Positions 14,710-20,039 of a stretch of 20,039 bases of DNA are shown here, piece after piece. The stretch spans positions 1 through 20,039 of the forward strand of contig CAZSWR010000070.1 in NCBI GenBank assembly GCA_964610885.1, read 5' to 3'. A program made the position numbers and the translations under genes. This stretch comes from CAZSWR01 sp964610885 (GTDB lineage: Bacteria; Bacteroidota; Ignavibacteria; Kapaibacteriales; UBA2268). The notes under the pieces were generated by a model. That model was given only the letters and a program-made list of their open reading frames with translations. It did not search any database and was not told the origin of the DNA. Within the stretch, counting starts at the first letter, position 1, and each line of letters starts with the position of its first letter.

Positions 14710-15813
14710 CTAATTCTCAAGATTGAATTCTAACTTGCTTTGCAAAACAATCTCGCTTAGAACGTCGCGAATTGCGTTGTTCTGAATTATCGACACAAGG
14801 CAATTCTTAAGAACAGGAATATTGATTATTTCCTCAATGCAATTCATGTACTCCTTAACAACGCTTTCGATTGTATATAACCTTTGAGCATTTTGCTGAA
14901 TCTGGTTCATCAAATTTTCAATTGAGTCTTCAGATTTTATTACAAAAGTAAGAGGATATTTCTGAATTTTATCAACATCCAAGAAGTATTTCTTCAAGTC
15001 AAGTGTTTCTGTTACCTGAAAGAACCTTCCTAAAGGCCGCATTACGAAATCAATACCACCGTCATTTGCATTGGTTCTGCCAGTTTTGTAAAGCAATAGA
15101 TTATCCTGACTTAGGCTATTCAAATCGTAGCCCCAATAAACCACAGTCTCTCGATAATAGTGTTTTAGTATCGAATAGCTTACTATCTCAAAAACACGGG
15201 CATCAGTTTGCTTCGACAGGAGGCTTTCTATAAACAATGCAGCTTGGTTCTCTTCAAGTTTTTCGGCATTGCTTAATTCTGAGCATATGTCAATAAAGCG
15301 ATTAAACGTAGTCCTCTTTTCGGCAATATAGGCATCAATGATCTCCAGAAGTACAGATGCAATATTCGTTAAACCATCACGTAATCGGACTTTAAGCAAG
15401 CCTTCATTTATCCAGTATCGCTTAGACACCATATTCCTGATAATTGGCAACAATTCCGAATTTGGAAAGTATTTCTGATACTCTGAGTTCACTCTATTAT
15501 TAAGTGCATGATTCTGAAGTTTCTCGCCAAATGGAAGTTGCCTCTGCCTATTGAATAATGCAGAAAATTCAGCTCCTTCGTATTTTGAATAATCTCCAGA
15601 TTTATGGAATCCTTTATTCACGTAGTCTTCGGCCACCACATAGATTGCGTAAAGATTTGCAAAAGAAGACCGCGATTTCGAGCCTCTTTGAGCTGACTTT
15701 GTTTTCAAATTAAAATACTGAAGCAAATTGCTTTGCTCGAATACTTCCAAAGAGTCATTTCCATAATGACCGCGAAGAATTTCGAGGATAGTATCTGTAA
15801 ATTGATGTGTCAT
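14710..15813 (-). CDS. Putative type II restriction endonuclease
   Basis: The protein has 367 aa; I recognise no named family with confidence. The call rests on position: ATG 15813 overlaps the stop of a DNA methyltransferase gene by four bases (ATGA), the usual coupling of R-M pairs. The N-terminal two thirds are mostly helical, with a Lys/Arg/Ser-rich patch (TKSAQRGSKSRSS, 38-50). A possible PD-(D/E)XK core lies at 205-270: Glu209 in ARVFEIVSYSIL, Asp255 in NDGGIDFVM, and FFQVTE (266-269), where the usual catalytic Lys position is Thr268. GGIDFV...QV resembles Mrr-like folds. The predicted target is that of its partner, ATGCAT. Codon use is AT-rich like the methyltransferase and unlike the neighbours, suggesting acquisition by transfer. 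It could also be an unrelated accessory protein of the system. Confidence 0.7.
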   Translation of the reverse strand: MTHQFTDTILEILRGHYGNDSLEVFEQSNLLQYFNLKTKSAQRGSKSRSSFANLYAIYVVAEDYVNKGFHKSGDYSKYEGAEFSALFNRQRQLPFGEKLQNHALNNRVNSEYQKYFPNSELLPIIRNMVSKRYWINEGLLKVRLRDGLTNIASVLLEIIDAYIAEKRTTFNRFIDICSELSNAEKLEENQAALFIESLLSKQTDARVFEIVSYSILKHYYRETVVYWGYDLNSLSQDNLLLYKTGRTNANDGGIDFVMRPLGRFFQVTETLDLKKYFLDVDKIQKYPLTFVIKSEDSIENLMNQIQQNAQRLYTIESVVKEYMNCIEEIINIPVLKNCLVSIIQNNAIRDVLSEIVLQSKLEFNLEN

Positions 15814-16670
15814 ATGTTAAATAGCTGCATATTCTTTTCAGCTGAAAACTTCTCTGTCTCGAAGGATCTGAGTTCTTTTTTTAGAATTTCTCCCTTGTAC
15901 TCCGAAGCAAGGCCCAATCTGCGAAGCCCAATTTTAAAGTAGTCTTCTTGCAATTCGATACCAATACTCCTTCTTCCTAAGGAGCTAGCAACGTAAGATG
16001 TCGTGAAAGTCCCAGAAAATGGGTCGCATACTAAGTCATCAACATTAGAGCTTGCTTTTATTATCCTTTCCAATAATGCTTTAGGCTTTTGGGTCGGATG
16101 GTTCTCATACTCTTCCATACGATAACGAACTCTTGGGAATTCCCAAACGTTTCCGGGTACTTTTTTTGAATTGTAAACAGTGGGAATAGGTTTACGATAA
16201 TCTATCAATTTCCTCTTTGAGCCTGTCTTGGCGTCAACCAAAATCTCCTTCGAATTAAACGTGTAATTATCCGGATCCTTCACGCAGAAAAGGATTGGCT
16301 CGTACATCGAACCATAGTATTTTTTTGCTTGAACTCCCGAGCTGTCATAATACCAAACAATTCGAGATAGTATGTGGATTTTATCCCGAAGGAATTGATC
16401 AAAATAAGGCATAAATTGGGTCGATGTCATAACATAGAAACTGCCGTTATGAGCTAATTTCTTTAGGCAAAGCTCTAACCATTTGTAGCACCAGTTTAAG
16501 TAATCAGCATCTGAGTCCCATTTATCTTTTATCCCATTGAAATTTTTCCCAATATTATACGGAGGATCAGCGAAAATAAGCTGTACAGAATTGTCTTCGA
16601 CGCACGAATCCAATGCCTGGAGCGCATCTCCATGTACAACTGTATGCCTATTGTTTCCGATAATTTCCAT
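15810..16670 (-). CDS. DNA N6-adenine methyltransferase, YhdJ-like (predicted ATGCAT)
   Basis: The protein has 286 aa. Its motif order is that of a beta-class N6-adenine methyltransferase: DPPYNIGKNF (catalytic DPPY, 35-38) first, a target-recognition region in the middle, then HPTQKP (191-196) and the SAM-binding VCDPFSGTFTT (214-224). It resembles E. coli YhdJ along its length: SRIVWYYDSSGVQAKKYYGS followed by MYEPIL, DAKTGSKRKLIDYRK, and VPGNVWEFPRVRY with EYENHPTQKP, all nearly as in YhdJ as I remember it. YhdJ methylates ATGCAT and is a solitary enzyme; here a partner gene follows with ATGA overlap, suggesting a full type II system. It is AT-rich compared with purA and secF on either side. 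There is no Shine-Dalgarno before ATG 16670; a TATGTTTG box lies just upstream. Confidence 0.9.
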   Translation of the reverse strand: MEIIGNNRHTVVHGDALQALDSCVEDNSVQLIFADPPYNIGKNFNGIKDKWDSDADYLNWCYKWLELCLKKLAHNGSFYVMTSTQFMPYFDQFLRDKIHILSRIVWYYDSSGVQAKKYYGSMYEPILFCVKDPDNYTFNSKEILVDAKTGSKRKLIDYRKPIPTVYNSKKVPGNVWEFPRVRYRMEEYENHPTQKPKALLERIIKASSNVDDLVCDPFSGTFTTSYVASSLGRRSIGIELQEDYFKIGLRRLGLASEYKGEILKKELRSFETEKFSAEKNMQLFNI

Positions 16671-16689
16671 AAAAGAAGAATAAGTTCAT

Positions 16690-16697
16690 CAAACATA
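16690..16697 (-). promoter_or_regulatory. Possible -7 box for the R-M operon
   Basis: On the minus strand TATGTTTG fits TAnnTTTG, about 20 nt before the methyltransferase ATG and directly after the STAS-operon hairpin. No TTTG is seen at the proper upstream distance, so support is partial. Confidence 0.25.
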
Positions 16698-16698
16698 A

Positions 16699-16742
16699 TA
16701 ATGCTCCGTGAAGCACTCTTTTACGAGACTGACGGAGCATTA
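16699..16742 (-). terminator. Hairpin ending the secD-secF-STAS operon
   Basis: TAATGCTCCGT and ACGGAGCATTA form a perfect 11-bp stem with a 22-nt loop, 21 nt after the STAS stop. On the minus strand TTATGTTTG follows, moderately T-rich. It separates this operon from the R-M genes. Confidence 0.55.
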
Positions 16743-16762
16743 ATAATTCATTTAGGTCGAGA

Positions 16763-17113
16763 TCAATCAGCACTCCGAGCGGCCTCTTCGGCTGTCCCGA
16801 AAATTCGGAACACTTGGTCCAAATGGGTCATCTTCAATAGTCCGAGCACCTTCTCGGGGACGCAACACAGATCGAGTTTTATCTCTTTCTTGCGCATGTT
16901 GCTCAATCCACCGACGAGCATTCCCAATCCGCTGCTGTTGATCATCTCGACAGAGTGCATATCGACAACCACAGACCGGAGCTGCTTCGAGCTGAGGCTC
17001 TCGAGCAATTCGGAGAAAGCCAGAGCATCGTTGCCACCGAGCACGACCGAGCCAAGCTCGACAACGGCTGATTTCTGGATTTCGGAATACTTATATATTT
17101 GATTTTCGTCCAT
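16763..17113 (-). CDS. STAS-domain anti-sigma factor antagonist
   Basis: The protein has 116 aa from ATG 17113; a GTG at 17122 would add three residues. It is a single STAS domain like SpoIIAA/RsbV: a beta start YSEIQKSAVVELGSVVLGG, then VVVDMHSVEMINSSGLGMLV, where the Ser of NSSGLG (60/61) is the expected phosphorylation site, and a helical end. In the partner-switching system the unphosphorylated protein binds the anti-sigma kinase and frees a sigma factor; related proteins act in other signalling systems. No kinase or phosphatase gene is near. It begins 28 nt after secF on the same strand and ahead of the operon hairpin, so it is probably cotranscribed with secDF; what links it to secretion is unknown. 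Confidence 0.85.
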   Translation of the reverse strand: MDENQIYKYSEIQKSAVVELGSVVLGGNDALAFSELLESLSSKQLRSVVVDMHSVEMINSSGLGMLVGGLSNMRKKEIKLDLCCVPEKVLGLLKMTHLDQVFRIFGTAEEAARSAD

Positions 17114-17141
17114 TTTATTCACATTAATAAATCTTACAGAT

Positions 17142-18080
17142 TTACGCTTTAGCTGCTACTTTCTTGCCTTCGTCGCTAAAATCGACTTTCTTAACTTTTT
17201 CCAAGTACCAGATAACGAATGAACTTGCAATGTAGATCGATGAATATGTACCGACGATGATACCGATAAGCATCGTGAATGCAAAACCTTCGAGCACCGG
17301 GCCGGAAAGGACAACCATTGCCAAAAGCACGAGTACCACTGTCAAAACTGTGTTGATCGTACGCGAAAGTGTTTCGTTCACGCTCATGTTCACAAGTTTC
17401 ATAAAGTTCATGCCTTTGTGGCGTTCCAAGTTCTCGCGGATACGGTCGAACACGATAACTGTATCGTTCACCGAGAAACCAACGACCGTCAGCATAGCCG
17501 CCAGGATCGTCGAACTGAACTCAAGGTTGATCCATCCCAGATGGTGCACGCAGACCACGATCGCAATCGTGAACAAAACGTCGTGCAACAGGGCTATGAT
17601 AGCACCGAGGCCGTATATGAACTCGAAGCGGAAACCAATGTAGAGAAGCATGGCGACAATGGCCAGCACAACAGCGATCAAAGCATTTGTACGCATTTCT
17701 TTACCGATTTTCGGGCCGATTGTGTCGTCTTTGAGGACGGTGGCCGGATTGTCAGGAAATGCTTGGGCTAAGGTCTCTTTAACTTGTTCGGAGAATTTAC
17801 CAGTTTTCTTGATGCGAAGCAGGAATTGGTTTTCTTTTCCGTATGATTTGATTTCGTCCACGCCAAGGTCAGTATTTGCCACTGCAGCACGAAGGGCGTG
17901 CGTTTCCATTGCTTTGTCGAATTTGACAGCGATTTCCGTACCGCCAGTGAAATCGATGCCGTACTCGACGCCAAGGACTCCAACGGCGAGGAGGCCGAGA
18001 ACTGTTACTATGAGCGAGACAAGGAAAAATTGGTGTCTGATGCCCACGAAATCAACTTTTGTATCATGAAAGAATCTCAT
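17142..18080 (-). CDS. secF: Protein translocase subunit SecF
   Basis: The protein has 312 aa with the typical SecF layout: one N-terminal membrane helix (VSLIVTVLGLLAVGVLGV), GIDFTGGTEIAVKF opening the small periplasmic P4 domain, and five C-terminal helices. The transporter part shows TVVGFSVNDTVIVFDRIREN and a SRTINTVLTVVLVLLAMVV helix. With SecD it uses the proton motive force to complete export of proteins through SecYEG. It starts at ATG 18080, 19 nt after the secD stop, forming an operon with secD and the STAS gene. SecF is a separate protein here, not fused to SecD as in most Bacteroidota. A short AAATCT/AGATTT stem spans its stop codon and is too weak to be a terminator. Confidence 0.95.
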   Translation of the reverse strand: MRFFHDTKVDFVGIRHQFFLVSLIVTVLGLLAVGVLGVEYGIDFTGGTEIAVKFDKAMETHALRAAVANTDLGVDEIKSYGKENQFLLRIKKTGKFSEQVKETLAQAFPDNPATVLKDDTIGPKIGKEMRTNALIAVVLAIVAMLLYIGFRFEFIYGLGAIIALLHDVLFTIAIVVCVHHLGWINLEFSSTILAAMLTVVGFSVNDTVIVFDRIRENLERHKGMNFMKLVNMSVNETLSRTINTVLTVVLVLLAMVVLSGPVLEGFAFTMLIGIIVGTYSSIYIASSFVIWYLEKVKKVDFSDEGKKVAAKA

Positions 18081-18099
18081 TATTTATTTCCCTTTCTTA

Positions 18100-20039
18100 T
18101 TATTCTGTTATTTGTGATTGTTTCGGTTGGCCAAAGTTGAACGAGGTCGCTCCTTTGGGCATAATTAATTCAATACAGGCACGGGTGTATGCAATCTGCG
18201 TGAACAGAGTGGCCAAGATACCGATCATCAATGTGAGCGCGAAACCTTGGATGGCACCGGTACCGAAGAAATACAGAATAACACCGGTAATAAATGTTGT
18301 AATGTTCGAATCGAGGATAGCGGTCATAGCTTTCGAGAAACCTTCGTCGATAGCCGAACGCATTCCGCGGCCTTTCCAGAGTTCCTCGCGGATACGCTCG
18401 TAGATAAGCACGTTAGCATCCACCGCCATACCGAGCGTCAGGATGATACCGGCGATACCAGGCATCGAAAGGGTTCCTTGGAAGGCAGCCATAATGGCAA
18501 CAATAATAAGGACGTTGATGACCACAGCAAAGTCAGCGACGAGGCCGCCCATTGCGTAGTAGATCGTCATGAAGAGAATAACGAGAAGCACGGCAACGAA
18601 GATCGAGGTCAAACCGCTGCGGATCGAATCCTCACCGAGTGATGGGCCGACGACGCGCTCTTCGATAAGCTGAACGGGAGCCTTCAGGGCGCCGGCTTTG
18701 AGCACGATCTTGAGAAGTTTTGCTTCCTCGGGGCTGCTCATACCTGTGATTTGCGAATGGCCGCCGCTGATCTTGTTCTGCACGACAGGTGCGGAATAGA
18801 CTTGCTCGTCGAGCACGATGGCGATGCGCTTCTGGATGTTTGCGCCTGTGATTTTGCCCCAAGCGTCTGCGCCGGTGCTATTCATTTCCATCGAGACAAC
18901 GGGTTGGTTGTTCTGCGGGTCGTATGTGGCAATAGCGTCCACGATAACTTCGCCTGTCAGTTCGGGAGCTTTCTTCACGCCATAGAGATTGTACATCTTA
19001 ATGATTTTGCCATTTGCATCTTTATAGTGTTCTTTGTCTGCTTTCGCGCCGACGAGCACTTGCACGCCATCGGGAAGCATATTTTGAATGTCTTTTCTCG
19101 AGATGTATGCCATGAATTTCTTGAGCTGAGGATCGAAGATATTCATGGAGTAATCGCCTTTGGGCAATTTGCCGGGCATGAAGCCTACGGGTTGCGGGCG
19201 TTGGTTCTTGCCTTCGGGAATATAGTAAACAGTCAACAATGAATAGAAGGGATGGTCCTTCTGATATTTTTTACGAGCATCGTCTTCGGAAAGGCCGGCA
19301 TACGATGTGTCGGTTTCTTCGCTGACAGTTGTCGAATCGGATTTCGTCGAATCGGCTGTTTCGGCTGCTGCGACATCTTCGGATTTATTATCAGCTTTCT
19401 TCGACGAATCGCCGGAAGCAATTTTCTCGTCCGATTTGCTTACGCTGTCCTTTTTCACGACGGGAACGGGCATCGTTTTGCCTTCGGCTTTGTAGCGAAG
19501 TTCGCGAGCCAGGTATTGGTCGATCTTGAAGAAAGCTTCGATCAGCACTTCGTCCGTGCGGACAAGTTTGAATTCCAAACGGGCTGTGGTTTGGAGCAAT
19601 TGGCGCATTTCGACTTCGTTCGTAACGCCGGGAAGCTCGAGCATGATACGGCGCGAACCTTGTTTCTGGATGGTAGGCTCGGCAATACCGAATTTATCGA
19701 TACGCTGGCGAATGACCTGCATGGCCTGGTCGATAGCGTCGTTTTCGTCAAATTTCAATTTCTCGATGATTTTCTTGTCCATCTCATCGGGTTTGACGTT
19801 ATCGGCAACGGTGAAGTAGTCGGCGAGGATACGTTTCTTCGAGCTGGCGACAGCATCGAAATTACGTTTGAATTCATCAACTACTTCCACGTCGGAGTTT
19901 TGAATGGCGGCGCGAGTCTTCTCGATTGCCTCTGTGAATACGTCATCGACGGATTCTTTCATTGCAGATTCCTCGATGAGCTTGAGTACATCGATTTCGA
20001 GCGTTACGTACATACCGCCGCGAAGGTCGAGTCCCAGCT
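18100..20039 (-). CDS. secD: Protein translocase subunit SecD (5' end beyond the window)
   Basis: The frame stays open to the window edge; the visible start is LGLDLRGGMYVTLEID, the conserved SecD region after the first membrane helix, so only the N-terminal helix is missing. Next come the periplasmic P1 region (IRQRIDKFGIAEPTIQKQGS, RIMLELPG), an acidic, Lys/Ser/Thr-rich low-complexity insert (roughly visible residues 185-245), the rest of P1 with YDPQNNQPVVSMEMNSTGAD, and VAIVLD-like IAIVLDEQVYSAPVV. Six C-terminal helices carry GMAVDANVLIYERIREEL, the proton-pathway Asp region. It works with SecF in proton-driven protein export at the inner membrane. The insert is the unusual part; it lies in the periplasm and probably forms a flexible linker. 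Confidence 0.95.
   Translation of the reverse strand, partial: LGLDLRGGMYVTLEIDVLKLIEESAMKESVDDVFTEAIEKTRAAIQNSDVEVVDEFKRNFDAVASSKKRILADYFTVADNVKPDEMDKKIIEKLKFDENDAIDQAMQVIRQRIDKFGIAEPTIQKQGSRRIMLELPGVTNEVEMRQLLQTTARLEFKLVRTDEVLIEAFFKIDQYLARELRYKAEGKTMPVPVVKKDSVSKSDEKIASGDSSKKADNKSEDVAAAETADSTKSDSTTVSEETDTSYAGLSEDDARKKYQKDHPFYSLLTVYYIPEGKNQRPQPVGFMPGKLPKGDYSMNIFDPQLKKFMAYISRKDIQNMLPDGVQVLVGAKADKEHYKDANGKIIKMYNLYGVKKAPELTGEVIVDAIATYDPQNNQPVVSMEMNSTGADAWGKITGANIQKRIAIVLDEQVYSAPVVQNKISGGHSQITGMSSPEEAKLLKIVLKAGALKAPVQLIEERVVGPSLGEDSIRSGLTSIFVAVLLVILFMTIYYAMGGLVADFAVVINVLIIVAIMAAFQGTLSMPGIAGIILTLGMAVDANVLIYERIREELWKGRGMRSAIDEGFSKAMTAILDSNITTFITGVILYFFGTGAIQGFALTLMIGILATLFTQIAYTRACIELIMPKGATSFNFGQPKQSQITE

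Noticed and set aside
17128..17144. Terminator between secF and the STAS gene
   Set aside because: The stem AAATCT/AGATTT is short and AT-only apart from one C:G pair, with no T-run, so cotranscription is more likely.

Overview
The window reads as ordinary chromosome of a member of the FCB group (Bacteroidota, Chlorobi, Ignavibacteria, Kapabacteria and relatives). Evidence: a DUF4835 secreted protein, which is a Bacteroidota-type family; two or three promoters of the Bacteroidota form TTTG-N19/20-TAnnTTTG; many genes with no clear Shine-Dalgarno site; and dispersed CCCCTTT...AAAGGGGG repeats. SecD and SecF are separate genes, whereas most Bacteroidota fuse them, so a Chlorobi/Kapabacteria-like lineage is more likely than Bacteroidia. 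This placement is inference. No rRNA, tRNA, CRISPR array or transposase was seen.

Layout. 1-255 is noncoding, with a dispersed repeat, a hairpin and a perfect 34-bp palindrome. 256-1176 (-) encodes DUF4835. It is divergent from a lipoprotein NUC1-type nuclease (1342-2199, +) followed by a HAD hydrolase (2223-2960, +). 2961-3648 is repeat-rich noncoding DNA: one copy of a duplicated leader and four small hairpin repeats whose stems vary in a compensatory way. A DUF5808 membrane protein (3649-3864, -) sits behind the second copy of that leader. Next, all on the minus strand and probably transcribed together from the right, are recA (9784), alaS, a glutaminyl cyclase lipoprotein and an orphan periplasmic-binding lipoprotein (ending 4032). 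recA and alaS overlap.

9785-10762 holds a 9-nt periodic CAGGATT repeat array that runs into the 3' end of a GxxExxY-family gene (-), then a regulatory gap. A WbaP-type polyprenyl-phosphate sugar phosphotransferase (10763-12235, +) follows, with a large inverted repeat after it. The right third is all minus strand: secD (cut by the window edge), secF and a STAS anti-anti-sigma gene form one operon ending in a hairpin. Then come an AT-rich restriction-modification pair (15810-16670 methyltransferase, 14710-15813 endonuclease), purA and lspA.

The most interesting items are four. The R-M pair has a YhdJ-like methyltransferase that predicts ATGCAT specificity, and I found no ATGCAT in the window. 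The four CGTAG hairpins retain pairing through compensatory changes. The leader carrying a mini-ORF is duplicated. The 9-nt array is associated with the GxxExxY gene. I saw no wholly new multi-gene system. The unassigned endonuclease is the closest candidate for an undescribed function.
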